DNA of 64,000 nt from Pseudomonas sp. LP_7_YM (GTDB lineage Bacteria > Pseudomonadota > Gammaproteobacteria > Pseudomonadales > Pseudomonadaceae). The translations under genes were made by a program, and so were the position numbers. The stretch spans positions 558,001-622,000 of the forward strand of contig NZ_SOCT01000001.1 of assembly GCF_004364435.1 (NCBI RefSeq). The letters are read 5' to 3'. The first letter of the stretch is position 1; each line of letters begins with the position of its first letter. The notes beneath the pieces were generated by a model that did not search any database, was not told where the DNA came from, and was given only the letters and a program-made list of their open reading frames with translations. Positions 35,006 through 44,894 of this stretch are shown here, one piece after another.

Positions 35006-35032
35006 CAGTTGTTGACGGACATCATACAACTG
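35006..35032 (-). promoter_or_regulatory. Candidate GntR/FadR-type operator upstream of the dehydrogenase
   Basis: CAGTTGT and ACAACTG pair perfectly across 13 bp, and TTGTATGATGTC within it resembles GntR-family half sites. It lies about 105-130 bp upstream of the start codon. No GntR gene is in the window. Confidence 0.4.
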
Positions 35033-35127
35033 CATTTTTATACCCGCAAGGCGTGGAAGTAGGGGCCTCCAGTGGCCTTCAAAGTGAGCCTGAAACTGAA
35101 GGCTTGCGCGTGCCTGAGCAGCCCGCT

Positions 35128-35160
35128 GATCTCAGCCATCGTTATTAAATGGCTGAGATC
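35128..35160. repeat. Perfect 12-bp inverted repeat downstream of the Gfo/Idh gene
   Basis: GATCTCAGCCAT and its complement flank the 9-base loop CGTTATTAA. It begins about 45 bp after the minus-strand stop of the Gfo/Idh gene. It has no T-run, so it may be a factor-dependent terminator, an mRNA end-stabilising hairpin or an operator. Confidence 0.5.
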
Positions 35161-35205
35161 GAGCGCTCAGCACGCGGGCCTTAATGGGCAGACGGGTCAG
35201 CTCCC

Positions 35206-36312
35206 TCAGGCATTAGGCTCATCGGTGTTGATATAAGGCGGTACTTTCGCCAGTGGCAGCCGGCGTGCCTGTTCGACACTGATCCCGGGACGCTCCGGCA
35301 GCGGCTCGAGTTTTTGTGGTTGTCCGGTGCTCAATGCGCGCTCTACGGCGGCCACGATGCGCACATCGCGCCAGCCTTCGTCACTGTCGGGCTCAGGCTC
35401 GCGATCCTGCAGGATGCAGTCGGAAAAATACTGGGTCTGGCCACCGAATTGATCCACTACCGGATGATTGTGCTCGGTGGTCTTACCGTCGATGGTTGCC
35501 CTGTAGGCAATCGCTACGCCTTCACCAAATCCAAAGCACGGCGATGCCTCGAATTCACCCTTGGTGCCGATCAGCTGAAAGCGTTCGGTGGCGGGCAGAC
35601 TGTAGCTGACCGTGAAGGTTGCCAGCCTTTCTTCAGCAAAACGCAAGGTGACGTTAACGGTGTCGTAAGTGTTGATTTCTCGCCCCGGCGTCTTGATCCC
35701 AACGGCATGTACTTCCAGTGGCTCGGCCCCGAACAGGCTACGCACGGCGTTGATCGGATACGGCCCCATGTCGGCCACCGGCCCGGCGCCGAAGCCGCTT
35801 TGCATGCGATGGTTGGCCGGATCGGTGGTCTGCGCGAATGTCGCGGTAAAGAGGCGCGGCTCGCCGATGTCGCCGGAGCGAACGCGGTGGACCATCTCGA
35901 CCGTACCGGGTTCGAAATGCAGGCGATAGGCGACCATCAGCTTGGCCTTCGAGTGTTTCGCTGCTTCGGCAATCGCGATGCAATCCTCCTCGCTGGCGGC
36001 CATCGGTTTTTCCAACAGGACGTGAATACCGGCCTCCAATGCGGGAACGGCAAATTCACGGTGTCGGAAATTGGGTGTGGCCAGATAGATCGCGTCGATT
36101 TCACCCGAACTGAGCAGGGTGGCGAAATCGTCATAGTGATAGCTCTTGAGGTCGTACAGCGCCGCAAGTTCGTCGGCTTTTACCGGATCGCCGGTCACCA
36201 ACGCAGTCATGACCGAGTTATCGGTCTGTTCCAGCCCAGGCATGAAAGCGCCTTGGGAAATCCAGCCTCCTGCGACGACTGCGTAACGAACCTTGCCATT
36301 TGAATCAGGCAT
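35206..36312 (-). CDS. Gfo/Idh/MocA family oxidoreductase
   Basis: 368 residues. An N-terminal Rossmann domain (VVAGGWISQGAFMPGLEQT near residue 12) is followed by the family EKP motif in HVLLEKPMAASEEDC near residue 90 and the C-terminal beta-sheet substrate domain. These enzymes oxidise or reduce sugars and cyclitols with NAD(P). The usual GxGxxG is degenerate here (AGGWISQG), as in several members. ATG 36312 has GGAGG seven bases upstream, preferred over a longer frame. The substrate is not predictable. Confidence 0.88.
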   Translation of the reverse strand: MPDSNGKVRYAVVAGGWISQGAFMPGLEQTDNSVMTALVTGDPVKADELAALYDLKSYHYDDFATLLSSGEIDAIYLATPNFRHREFAVPALEAGIHVLLEKPMAASEEDCIAIAEAAKHSKAKLMVAYRLHFEPGTVEMVHRVRSGDIGEPRLFTATFAQTTDPANHRMQSGFGAGPVADMGPYPINAVRSLFGAEPLEVHAVGIKTPGREINTYDTVNVTLRFAEERLATFTVSYSLPATERFQLIGTKGEFEASPCFGFGEGVAIAYRATIDGKTTEHNHPVVDQFGGQTQYFSDCILQDREPEPDSDEGWRDVRIVAAVERALSTGQPQKLEPLPERPGISVEQARRLPLAKVPPYINTDEPNA

Positions 36313-36678
36313 GAGAGGGCCTCCATTATTAGCGGACGGTGTGTCCGACGCCTCTGTAGTCGGCAGGCCCGCGGCCGGGAAGTTCAATCGAATGCGCTGG
36401 CACAGGGCCGGGCCAGGTCATGCCAATCAGCAATGCGCGCAACCGGTCCAGCGCCGGACCAATATCCATAAGTTCGATGGCATCAAACCGTCACTCGGTG
36501 GCACGCGATGGCATGCAGTGGTAGAACCGGGTCAGCGGCTGCCGCATTGTCTCGGCCCGCACACCGTCTCTTGTGCAATCATGATTCTTGAGCCTCGACA
36601 AGCTCACCATCGGCAAACCCGCTCGATCCCGCTATCCTGCGCGCTGACTTTTTCACCCCTTCCTTTGATTGCAACCGG
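36313..36678. other. Divergent intergenic region
   Basis: About 365 bp between the oxidoreductase and the LysE gene; both promoters lie here. Nothing beyond short stems (for example GGTCC/GGACC near 36450) is seen. Confidence 0.35.
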
Positions 36679-37338
36679 ATGGATATCAACATGGAGTTCA
36701 CCAGCGGGTTTTTGCTGAGCCTTTCCCTGTGCCTGGACATCGGCGTGGCCAACATAGCGATGATTACGCTGGCCATGCAGCGCGGGTATCTGCAGGGTTT
36801 CTGGTTGGGGCTCGGCACCTGCTTCGGTGACCTGGTTTACGCGATTCTGGCGCTGGCCGGCATGACCGTCCTGTTGCAATACGAGTGGGTGCGCTGGGCA
36901 TTGTGGATCGGTGGTTCGGTGCTGTTGATCGGCTTTGCCGTGAAGATGGTGATGGCGGCCTTGAGCAGTCGCAGTGGGCTGGCGATTGCCGACGAAGTGG
37001 ACAACCGCTCAGGTTTGCGCGAGTTCTCCCGAGGCGTGTTCCTCGCGGTTTCTTCGCCGACCGCCATATTGTGGTTCGCGGTGGTGGGCGGGACGTTGAT
37101 CTCGCAGGCGGGCGGGCATGGCGATCTGAGTACTGCCTTCTTCCTGTCCGGGTTTTTCAGCGCGGGCGTAGCCTGGTGTGCATTCATCTGCTTTGCCGCA
37201 AGCCAAGGCGGGCGCCTGCTGGGCGACAAGCTTCTCAGGTATTCCTATTGGCTTTCGGCGGCGATCTTCTGTTACTTCGCCGGATACGTGATTGTGTCGG
37301 GTTATCAGGAGTTCATCATCAACGCCGCGCGGGTCTAA
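36679..37338 (+). CDS. LysE-family amino acid exporter
   Basis: 219 residues with six hydrophobic segments. The N-terminal FLLSLSLCLDIGVANIAMITLAMQRG block is the family signature, in place of the more common PGP motif. LysE/RhtB proteins export amino acids and related small molecules across the inner membrane. ATG 36679 or ATG 36691 could be the start. It is not obviously linked to neighbours. Confidence 0.85.
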   Translation: MDINMEFTSGFLLSLSLCLDIGVANIAMITLAMQRGYLQGFWLGLGTCFGDLVYAILALAGMTVLLQYEWVRWALWIGGSVLLIGFAVKMVMAALSSRSGLAIADEVDNRSGLREFSRGVFLAVSSPTAILWFAVVGGTLISQAGGHGDLSTAFFLSGFFSAGVAWCAFICFAASQGGRLLGDKLLRYSYWLSAAIFCYFAGYVIVSGYQEFIINAARV

Positions 37339-37485
37339 GGGCATTCGGGCTTTTTTCGATGCAACGTTTACGTTCGTCCACGCTCATAGACATAAGCAAC
37401 GGCGTAGACAGAATCGTCCCCAATCATGCGCATCAGCGCCGTGGGCGTCCTCTGCAATTCATTTGAAGACGGAACCCTGGACCCT

Positions 37486-39555
37486 ATGAGCACACCGGAC
37501 AAGCAGTACGTGGAATGGCTGGTTGAACAGTCGATGCTCCACGCAGCACAGCAACGCGCCAAACTCTATGGCGGCCAGGGCCGACTCTGGCAGCGTCCCT
37601 ATGCGCAGGCCCGGCCGCGAGACGCTTCGGCGATCGCCTCGGTGTGGTTCACCGCTTACCCGGCCTCGATCATTACCCGCGAAGGCGGCTCGGTTCTAGA
37701 AGCGCTGGGCGATGAAAAGCTCTGGCACGCCTTGTCCGAGATTGGCATCCAGGGCATCCACAATGGCCCGCTGAAAGCCTCCGGCGGCCTTAAAGGCCGC
37801 GAGAAAACGCCTAGCATCGATGGCAATTTCGACCGGATCAGCTTCGAAGTCGATGCCGATCTGGGCACCGATGCTCAGTTCCTCAATCTCAGCCGTATCG
37901 CTGCGGCCCACAATGCGGTCATCGTCGATGATGTGATTCCTTCGCATACCGGCAAGGGGGCGGACTTCCGTCTGGCCGAACTGGCGTACGAGGAATACCC
38001 CGGCCTTTACCACATGGTCGAAATCAAGGAAGAGGACTGGGCGCTGCTGCCTGAGGTCCCGCAGGGGCGAGACGCTGTGAACCTGCCGCCAGCCACCGTC
38101 GATATCCTCAGAGACAAGCACTACATCGTGGGTCAGTTGCAACGGGTGATTTTCTTCGAACCCGGGGTCAAGGAAACCGACTGGAGCGCGACGCCGGTGA
38201 TCACCGGCGTCGATGGCAAAGCCCGACGTTGGGTCTACCTGCATTACTTCAAGGAAGGCCAGCCGTCGTTGAACTGGCTGGACCCCAGCTTCGCTGCACA
38301 GCAGATGATCATTGGCGACGCACTGCATGCCATCGACGTGATGGGCGCACGGGTGCTGCGTCTTGACGCCAACGGCTTCCTCGGTGTGGAGCGTAAGGCC
38401 GAAGGGACGGCGTGGTCCGAGAGCCATCCGCTGTCGATCACCGGTAACCAGCTGCTGGCGGGGGCGATCCGCAAAGCAGGGGGCTTCAGTTTTCAGGAGC
38501 TAAACCTGACCATCGATGACATCGCGGCCATGTCTCACGGTGGCGCCGATTTGTCTTATGACTTCATCACCCGTCCTGCCTATCAGCATGCGTTGCTGAC
38601 CGGTAGAACCGAATTTCTGCGCCTGATGCTGCGTCAGGTTCATGAGTTTGGTATCGACCCGGCTTCGCTGATCCACGCCCTGCAGAACCATGATGAGCTG
38701 ACCCTCGAGCTGGTGCATTTCTGGACCCTGCATGCCCACGACCAGTACCTGTATCAGGGCCAGACCTTCCCTGGGAACATCCTGCGTGAGCATATTCGTG
38801 AAGAGATGTATGAGCGGCTTGCAGGTGAGCATGCGCCGTACAATCTGAAGTTCGTCACCAACGGCGTCTCCTGCACCACCGCCAGTATCATTACTGCCGC
38901 ACTGGGCATTCGCGATCTGGACAGCATTACTGCGGCAGATGTCGAAAAAATCAAGCACATCCACCTGCTGCTGGTGATGTTCAACGCCATGCAACCTGGG
39001 GTGTTCGCCTTGTCGGGTTGGGATCTGGTGGGCGCTTTGCCGCTGCCGGCCGAGCAGGTTGCGCATCTGATGGGCGATGGCGATACGCGCTGGATTCATC
39101 GCGGCGCTTACGATCTGGTGGATCTGGATCCTGACTCTGAAATCTCGGCAGGAGGGATGCCGCGGCCGAAAACCCTGTATGGCAGCCTGCCGGATCAACT
39201 TCAGCAGCCGGACTCCTTTGCTTCGCAGTTGAAAAAAATCCTCGCCGTGCGCCGGGCGTACGACATCGCCGCCAGCCGTCAGATATTGATTCCCGACGTC
39301 GAGCACCCTGGCCTGTTGATCATGGTTCACGAACTGCCTGCCGGAAAAGGCACGCAGATCACGGCGCTTAACTTCAGTGCCGAAGCCATTGTCGAAACCC
39401 TGCACTTGCCAGGCATCGCACCGGGGCCAGTGGTGGACATCATCAACGAGCGGGTCGAGGGTGACCTGACCGAGGAGGGCGACTTCACCATTACCCTGGA
39501 CGCTTATGAAGGATTGGCCCTGCGTGTGGTCAGTATGGCCGCGCCGATGATCTAA
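37486..39555 (+). CDS. Divergent GH13 enzyme, TreS (trehalose synthase)-like
   Basis: 689 residues of the alpha-amylase (GH13) superfamily. Catalytic blocks are recognisable: nucleophile Asp in [14 protein letters not shown] near residue 290, acid/base Glu in [13 protein letters not shown] near residue 338 and the third acid in [13 protein letters not shown] near residue 410. Region I reads [14 protein letters not shown], not the usual DxxxNH, and the N-terminal 150 residues differ from TreS proteins that have the GDF-type start. The likely reaction is maltose-trehalose interconversion or a related transglycosylation in the cytoplasm. ATG 37486 is chosen by the MSTPDKQ start; a frame reaching 37426 has no better ribosome binding site. 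Confidence 0.75.
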   Translation: MSTPDKQYVEWLVEQSMLHAAQQRAKLYGGQGRLWQRPYAQARPRDASAIASVWFTAYPASIITREGGSVLEALGDEKLWHALSEIGIQGIHNGPLKASGGLKGREKTPSIDGNFDRISFEVDADLGTDAQFLNLSRIAAAHNAVIVDDVIPSHTGKGADFRLAELAYEEYPGLYHMVEIKEEDWALLPEVPQGRDAVNLPPATVDILRDKHYIVGQLQRVIFFEPGVKETDWSATPVITGVDGKARRWVYLHYFKEGQPSLNWLDPSFAAQQMIIGDALHAIDVMGARVLRLDANGFLGVERKAEGTAWSESHPLSITGNQLLAGAIRKAGGFSFQELNLTIDDIAAMSHGGADLSYDFITRPAYQHALLTGRTEFLRLMLRQVHEFGIDPASLIHALQNHDELTLELVHFWTLHAHDQYLYQGQTFPGNILREHIREEMYERLAGEHAPYNLKFVTNGVSCTTASIITAALGIRDLDSITAADVEKIKHIHLLLVMFNAMQPGVFALSGWDLVGALPLPAEQVAHLMGDGDTRWIHRGAYDLVDLDPDSEISAGGMPRPKTLYGSLPDQLQQPDSFASQLKKILAVRRAYDIAASRQILIPDVEHPGLLIMVHELPAGKGTQITALNFSAEAIVETLHLPGIAPGPVVDIINERVEGDLTEEGDFTITLDAYEGLALRVVSMAAPMI

Positions 39556-39612
39556 CCCGCCGCCGGGGACCGCAACACCGCAATACCGCAATGCTGGTGG
39601 GAGAGTCGGAGG

Positions 39613-39800
39613 TTACGAAGGCGGCGAAAGCAGTCGTTCAGTCAGCGCAGCGTTGCCTGATACGCCGCCTTCGCCACTGTCGCACAGCTCCAGCAGCGCC
39701 CACAGGCTCAGCAGCGTTTGCGTATCTGGGCTTGGCTTGGGGGCATTGGCTTGAGTTGTAACTGCAACTTCTCCGACAGTGCTTCGGGTTGAACCGAAGC
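39613..39800 (-). pseudogene. Possible remnant of a small gene, one-base frameshift
   Basis: The last 40 codons of this frame (SPDTQTLLSLWALLELCDSG and following residues) have strongly coding-like codon choice. Upstream, the coding look passes to the next frame (AASVQPEALSEKLQLQLKPM). The frames meet at a run of five C bases at about 39742-39746 on the plus strand as G; one added base would join them. No start codon is evident. It may be a decayed gene or chance. Confidence 0.25.
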
Positions 39801-39849
39801 GGCGCTGCGCAGCCGTATCCTTATAAACCTCAGACGCCGGATTGATCCT

Positions 39850-40998
39850 TTGACCATCGCCCAACCCCTTAAAACCCCTACGCTTATCCATCTGATGAGC
39901 TATCGACTGACGTTCCTGCTCTCGGGCATGGCACTTGGCGCGTGGGCGCCGCTGGTGCCGTTTGCCCGGCAGCGGGCGGGGCTGGAGGAGGCGCAGTTGG
40001 GCCTGCTGCTGTTGTGCTTCGGGCTGGGGTCGATGCTGACCATGCCGCTCGCAGGTGCAATGACCACACGTAAGGGATGCCGCTTTGTCGCGGTGACGGG
40101 TGGGCTGCTGATTTGCTGCATGCTGCCGCTATTGGCGACACTGTCGTCGTTTAGCGCCTTGGCGGTTGCGCTTGCGCTGTTCGGTGCGGGCTTGGGCAGC
40201 ATTGATGTGGCAATGAACGTGCAGGGGTTGATGGTCGAGCGCGACCACGGACGACCGCTGATGTCAGGCTTTCATGGGCTGTTCAGCCTCGGCGGCATCA
40301 CCAGTGCACTGGTGATGACCCTGTTGTTGTGGGTCGGTGTTTCACCCTTGCTGGCGGTGTCGGTGGTGGTCGTGATCATCGCCACTCTCTTGCTCTGGCA
40401 CGCCCGGCATCTGGTACCCCATGGCGCTGATGACCCCGGCGCGCCTTTCTCAATGCCATCTGCCAAGGTGCTGATCATCGGCATGCTGTGCTTCATCGCG
40501 CTGTTGGTCGAAGGTGCCGTCCTTGACTGGAGCGCGGTGTTCCTCAACCGGGCGCATCAGATCGATCTTTCAATCGCCGGTGGTGCCTACGCGATATTCT
40601 CCCTGGCCATGGCCGCTGGCCGGTTCTCCGGTGATGCCTTGAGAAATCACTTCGGCTCCGTGAAGCTGCTGATCGGCGGCGGCCTGCTGGTCATGCTCGG
40701 GTTCGCCATGGCGGTACTGCTGCAACCCTGGCCGCTGTTCCTGCTTGGGTTTGCGTTGATCGGGCTTGGGCTGTCAAACACCTTTCCGGTCTATTGCTCC
40801 GTTGTCGGAATGCAGAAGGCAATGCCGGCGGGCTTGGCGATTGCGGTGATTACCGGCATCGGCTATTGCGGCATTCTGCTTGGCCCTGCGCTGATCGGCT
40901 TTGCCGCACACGCCATCGGCCTGCGTGACGCGCTGCTGTGCGTCGGCGCGCTGCTGCTGGCACAGGTGCTGAGTGCGCGGGCGATGGCGAGGCACTGA
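39850..40998 (+). CDS. MFS transporter
   Basis: 382 residues with about 12 membrane helices, in the major facilitator superfamily; the first helix region RLTFLLSGMALGAWAPLVPFARQRAGLEEAQLGLLLL and the motif-A-like GAMTTRKGCRF after helix two are typical. It resembles the YbjJ/FucP-like group of drug or sugar porters; substrate unknown. Start TTG 39850 or ATG 39895 are possible; neither has a strong ribosome binding site. Confidence 0.85.
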   Translation: MTIAQPLKTPTLIHLMSYRLTFLLSGMALGAWAPLVPFARQRAGLEEAQLGLLLLCFGLGSMLTMPLAGAMTTRKGCRFVAVTGGLLICCMLPLLATLSSFSALAVALALFGAGLGSIDVAMNVQGLMVERDHGRPLMSGFHGLFSLGGITSALVMTLLLWVGVSPLLAVSVVVVIIATLLLWHARHLVPHGADDPGAPFSMPSAKVLIIGMLCFIALLVEGAVLDWSAVFLNRAHQIDLSIAGGAYAIFSLAMAAGRFSGDALRNHFGSVKLLIGGGLLVMLGFAMAVLLQPWPLFLLGFALIGLGLSNTFPVYCSVVGMQKAMPAGLAIAVITGIGYCGILLGPALIGFAAHAIGLRDALLCVGALLLAQVLSARAMARH

Positions 40999-41120
40999 GC
41001 TGACGCATCGTTCCTCTCAGGATGCCTGTCAGCGGCCCAAGGCTGGCCGAATGTCCGCTCGAATCACTGAGCGGCTCTGCCTCTGTTAGACTTCAGCGCC
41101 TTGAAACCCAGGGGCTTCCC

Positions 41121-42155
41121 ATGAACGATACGGTTCGTCTTACCCAATACAGTCACGGCGCCGGATGCGGCTGCAAGATATCTCCCAAAATCCTGGAAAC
41201 GATTCTCGCCGGCAGCGGCGCGCAGAACCTCGACCCGCGCCTGTGGGTGGGCAATGCCTCCCGTGATGACGCCGCTGTCTATGCCATCGATGACGAAAAG
41301 GGTGTGGTTTCCACCACCGATTTCTTCATGCCCATCGTCGACGACCCTTTCGATTTCGGGCGCATTGCTGCCACCAATGCGATCAGTGATATCTACGCCA
41401 TGGGTGGCGACCCGCTGATGGCCATCGCGATTCTCGGCTGGCCGGTCAACGTGCTGGCCCCGGAAATCGCCCGCGAGGTGATCCGTGGCGGTCGGGCGGT
41501 GTGTGACGCAGCCGGTATTCCCCTGGCGGGCGGCCACTCCATCGATGCCCCAGAGCCGATTTTCGGTCTGGCCGTGACCGGGCTGGTGGAAAAGCGCTTC
41601 ATGAAACGCAATGACACGGCCACCGTCGGTTGCAGGTTGTATCTGACCAAGCCGCTGGGCATCGGCATTCTCACCACGGCGGAAAAAAAGGGCGTGCTGC
41701 GCGATGAGGACGTGGGCCTGGCGCGGGATGTCATGTGCACCTTGAATAAACCCGGCAGCCGTTTTTCGAGACTGGCCGGCGTCACGGCCATGACCGATGT
41801 CACCGGCTTTGGCCTGTTGGGCCATCTGGTGGAAATGGCCGATGGCAGCGGACTCACCGCGCGCCTTAATGCTGCGGCTGTTCCGCGCCTGGGCAGCGTC
41901 GATTTCTACATCGAGCAAAACTGCATTCCTGGCGGTACTCATCGCAACTTCGACAGTTATGGCGAGCGCATCGGTGAACTGAGCGACGCGCAGAAATGGC
42001 TGTTGTGCGACCCGCAGACCAGCGGTGGGCTGTTGATTGCCGTCGAGCCTGCTGAGGAACACGCGTTTCTTGCGCTGGCGACCGAATTGGGCCTGAGGCT
42101 GGCGCCGATCGGCGAACTGGTGGAGCGACAGCGACTCGCCGTCGAGGTGTTCTGA
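41121..42155 (+). CDS. selD: Selenide, water dikinase SelD
   Basis: 344 residues. It makes selenophosphate from selenide and ATP. The active-site segment [15 protein letters not shown] has Cys16, Cys18 and Lys19, so the enzyme uses cysteine, not selenocysteine, at the position of E. coli Cys17. Later, ATP-binding blocks [13 protein letters not shown] and [10 protein letters not shown] are present. Its stop overlaps the start of mnmH (TGATG), so its product is certainly used for tRNA 2-selenouridine; no selA or selB is in this window. Confidence 0.95.
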   Translation: MNDTVRLTQYSHGAGCGCKISPKILETILAGSGAQNLDPRLWVGNASRDDAAVYAIDDEKGVVSTTDFFMPIVDDPFDFGRIAATNAISDIYAMGGDPLMAIAILGWPVNVLAPEIAREVIRGGRAVCDAAGIPLAGGHSIDAPEPIFGLAVTGLVEKRFMKRNDTATVGCRLYLTKPLGIGILTTAEKKGVLRDEDVGLARDVMCTLNKPGSRFSRLAGVTAMTDVTGFGLLGHLVEMADGSGLTARLNAAAVPRLGSVDFYIEQNCIPGGTHRNFDSYGERIGELSDAQKWLLCDPQTSGGLLIAVEPAEEHAFLALATELGLRLAPIGELVERQRLAVEVF

Positions 42156-43264
42156 TGCGCGAGAACAGCGCCCGGTTTCACGACATTTTTCTGCACGACA
42201 TCCCGATGATGGATGTGCGTGCGCCGGTTGAGTTCACCAAAGGGGCCTTTCCCGGGGTGATCAACCTGCCGTTGATGAACGACATCGAACGGCAGAAGGT
42301 CGGTACCCGCTACAAACAGGATGGCCAGGAAGCCGCCATCGAGCTGGGTCACAAACTGGTCGGCGGCGAACTCAAGCAGGCGCGTATTGAAACCTGGGCA
42401 GCATTCGCCAGGCAGCATCCCGACGGGTTTCTGTATTGCTTTCGCGGCGGCCTGCGCTCGCAGATCACCCAGCAGTGGCTTGAGACCGAGGCGGGCATTC
42501 AGTACCCGCGGATCATCGGCGGCTACAAGGCCATGCGGACTTACCTGCTTGGGGTCACCGAACAGGCTGTTACCGAATGCGACTTCGTGCTGATCGGCGG
42601 CCTGACCGGCACCGGCAAGACCGAGGTGTTGCAGCAACTGGACAACGGGCTGGACCTGGAAGGCCATGCCAATCATCGCGGCTCAAGCTTCGGCAAGCAC
42701 GCCACACCGCAGCCGGGGCAGATCGACTTCGAGAACCTGCTGTCCGTCGACATCCTGAAAAAACGCGCCCGCAACGTGCATCAGTTCGTCATCGAGGATG
42801 AAGGCCGCATCGTCGGCAGTCGAGCCGTGCCACTGGCGTTGTACCGCACCATGCAGGCGGCGCCGCTGGTTTGGCTGGAGGACCGCCTGGAGGGCCGTGT
42901 CGAGCGGATCCTCAAGGATTACGTGATCGACCTCTGTGCCGAGTTCATCGCAGTCGAGGGCATCGAGACGGGTTTCGAGGCCTATGCCGAGCGTTTGCAG
43001 CAAAGCCTGTCCAGCATCGTTCGGCGGCTGGGCGGCGAGCGTCACCAGCGTCTGTCGGTGATCATGGACAGCGCCCTTCTGGAACAGCAGCGCAGTGGTG
43101 ATGTCGATCAGCATCGGGCCTGGATCAGCGCCATGCTCAGCGAATACTACGACCCGATGTACGCCTATCAGCGCGACAGTAAAAATGCGCGGATCGAGTT
43201 TGCGGGGGATCAGACTGCAGTTGTCGAATACCTGAAGTACAGAGCGGCTCGGTCGCCTCGTTAA
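42155..43264 (+). CDS. mnmH: tRNA 2-selenouridine synthase MnmH (SelU)
   Basis: 369 residues. An N-terminal rhodanese domain (residues about 10-135) has the active-site Cys in [12 protein letters not shown] near residue 92, and a P-loop domain follows with [10 protein letters not shown] near residue 147. The enzyme converts 2-thiouridine to geranylthio- and then 2-selenouridine at the wobble position of Lys, Glu and Gln tRNAs. It is translationally coupled to selD. Confidence 0.95.
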   Translation: MRENSARFHDIFLHDIPMMDVRAPVEFTKGAFPGVINLPLMNDIERQKVGTRYKQDGQEAAIELGHKLVGGELKQARIETWAAFARQHPDGFLYCFRGGLRSQITQQWLETEAGIQYPRIIGGYKAMRTYLLGVTEQAVTECDFVLIGGLTGTGKTEVLQQLDNGLDLEGHANHRGSSFGKHATPQPGQIDFENLLSVDILKKRARNVHQFVIEDEGRIVGSRAVPLALYRTMQAAPLVWLEDRLEGRVERILKDYVIDLCAEFIAVEGIETGFEAYAERLQQSLSSIVRRLGGERHQRLSVIMDSALLEQQRSGDVDQHRAWISAMLSEYYDPMYAYQRDSKNARIEFAGDQTAVVEYLKYRAARSPR

Positions 43265-43587
43265 TCCATAAGGCGATCAAACCCGTCCCGATAAGCGGCC
43301 CGTGCTCAAGAATATCGGCTTGTCGAGAATCTCCCTGTAGGAGCGAATTCATTCGCGAAGCGGCAGTTCGAGCGGTAGGGGAGTGTCGGATGTACAGGCC
43401 CCTCGCGAATGAATTCGTTCCTACATGTGGGGGCCGGAGTGTCAGCCAGTTCCGGCTTGTTCGTCATCTTTAGGGGCCGGGTGTGCCAGTCAGTAGCGAT
43501 ATGGCCGACCACCCGGACCCTGCTCGTAGAAGATCCCTGCGCCCCAAGGCCATGCCGTTTATGTGATGGCAAGAGGCATGTGACCGG
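43265..43587. other. Convergent intergenic region with a dispersed-repeat pair
   Basis: About 320 bp between two converging genes. The inverted repeat at 43336-43425 fills the centre. No gene. Confidence 0.5.
43336..43425. repeat. Inverted pair of a Pseudomonas-type intergenic repeat
   Basis: TGTAGGAGCGAATTCATTCG at 43336 onward and its near-perfect complement ending at 43425 (CGAATGAATTCGTTCCTACA) are arms of about 23 bp, with one mismatch, around a 44-bp centre. The GTAGGAGCGAATTCATTCGCGA word is a common dispersed element in Pseudomonas intergenic DNA; related words occur at 3316-3398, and a fragment (TTCGCTCCTACAGG) at about 57848. Confidence 0.75.
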
Positions 43588-44643
43588 TCATAAGACCGCA
43601 GCACCGATAAGCCCGCTCACCACACCGACGACCATGGTCAGCACCGCCACGGTCACCAGGACTTTACGATCAAACGATTTACGCAGCATCAGCAGCGACG
43701 GCAGGCTCACGCTGGGCAGTGTCATCAGCAACGCCACGCTCGACGCGGTGCCCAGCCCCAACGTCATCAAAGTCTGCACGATAGGGATCTCGGCGGCCGT
43801 CGGAATCACGAACAGTGTGCCGACGATGGCCAGCGGTACCAGCCAAAGCAGGTTGTTGCCCATGGCGCCGTCCACATGCGGGAACAGCCAGACCCGCGCT
43901 GCGCCCAGCACCAGTACCGCAATCACATAGATCGGGATGGTGGTCCAGAACAGTGGCCAGATCGTCTTGCCCCAACGGGTCAGCAGGCTGCCTTGATCAG
44001 GTCGTTCGGCATCGGCTACCGCTTCGATTGCTTGTTCCGGCAGTGCCTCAGGCCGCGCGATACGCTGGGCCACCAGTGATACGCCGATCACCAGCACGAT
44101 GCCCGCCACCACACGCAACGCTGTGAATCCCCAACCCAGCACAAAGCCCATGAACACCAGGGTGGCCGGGTTGAGCACCGGATTGGCGATCCAGAATGCT
44201 AACGCCGCACCCACTGATACGTTCTGCTTGCGCAAGCCTGCCGTCACCGGCGCCGCGCAGCAGCTGCACATCATGCCCGGCAGGGCGAACAGGCCGCCTC
44301 GCACGGTCGAGCCCAGACCGGCGCGGCCAAACAGGCGCAGCAGCCAGTCACGCGGAATCAGCACCTGCACCAACGAGCCGAGAATCACGGCCAGCACGGC
44401 AGCCTTCCAGATCGCCAGAAAGTAGACCTGAGCGTAAGCCAGCGCGGCGACCCACGGGTTGGCCGGGTTGTCGTTGATGACTGATCCGCCGATGTTGTGG
44501 GTGTCGGCAGCGACGAAGGATTTCAAGTAATACGGCGACCATTTGACGTAATACAGACCAATGGCTGCCACCAGCAGAAACACCAGCGGTTTCCACCAGA
44601 ATGACCAGCCACGGCGTTCGGAGGCGAGTGGAAAAGTGGACAT
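43588..44643 (-). CDS. DUF318/ArsP_1-type permease
   Basis: 351 residues with eight to ten membrane segments. The family motif GMMCSCCAAPVTAGLRKQNVS near residue 123 and FWIANPVLNPATLVFMGFVLGWG identify it. Relatives export organoarsenicals or other metal species; the Cys-Cys motif is thought to bind the substrate. Here no ars genes or metal regulator adjoin, so substrate is open. Start ATG 44643. Confidence 0.85.
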   Translation of the reverse strand: MSTFPLASERRGWSFWWKPLVFLLVAAIGLYYVKWSPYYLKSFVAADTHNIGGSVINDNPANPWVAALAYAQVYFLAIWKAAVLAVILGSLVQVLIPRDWLLRLFGRAGLGSTVRGGLFALPGMMCSCCAAPVTAGLRKQNVSVGAALAFWIANPVLNPATLVFMGFVLGWGFTALRVVAGIVLVIGVSLVAQRIARPEALPEQAIEAVADAERPDQGSLLTRWGKTIWPLFWTTIPIYVIAVLVLGAARVWLFPHVDGAMGNNLLWLVPLAIVGTLFVIPTAAEIPIVQTLMTLGLGTASSVALLMTLPSVSLPSLLMLRKSFDRKVLVTVAVLTMVVGVVSGLIGAAVL

Positions 44644-44894
44644 GAAAGGTACCGGGTAAAGAAAACAGGGGGCGCGATGATACGCTGTTCGGCTTTGAGT
44701 GTAGTAGCTGTAGCAAGATGATCGGGCTCAACATCACGCAATGTCGAGCCCGGATCAGCACGGAGGTGAAGCTGAGCTTGCTCACGAAGAGGGTGGAGAC
44801 CCTCGCGTGTCTCACTGGCTTGCAAACCGGTTTTCGTCATGCGCCTACTCCGACAGCAAAGCGGCGCGGTGTACCTGACGCCTCAAGGTCCGTA

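Larger units (their letters stand above)
34903..35205. other. Intergenic region between dehydrogenase and Gfo/Idh genes
   Basis: About 300 bp. It holds two symmetrical elements, a probable operator at 35006-35032 and a hairpin at 35128-35160, and the promoter for the dehydrogenase gene. Confidence 0.5.
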
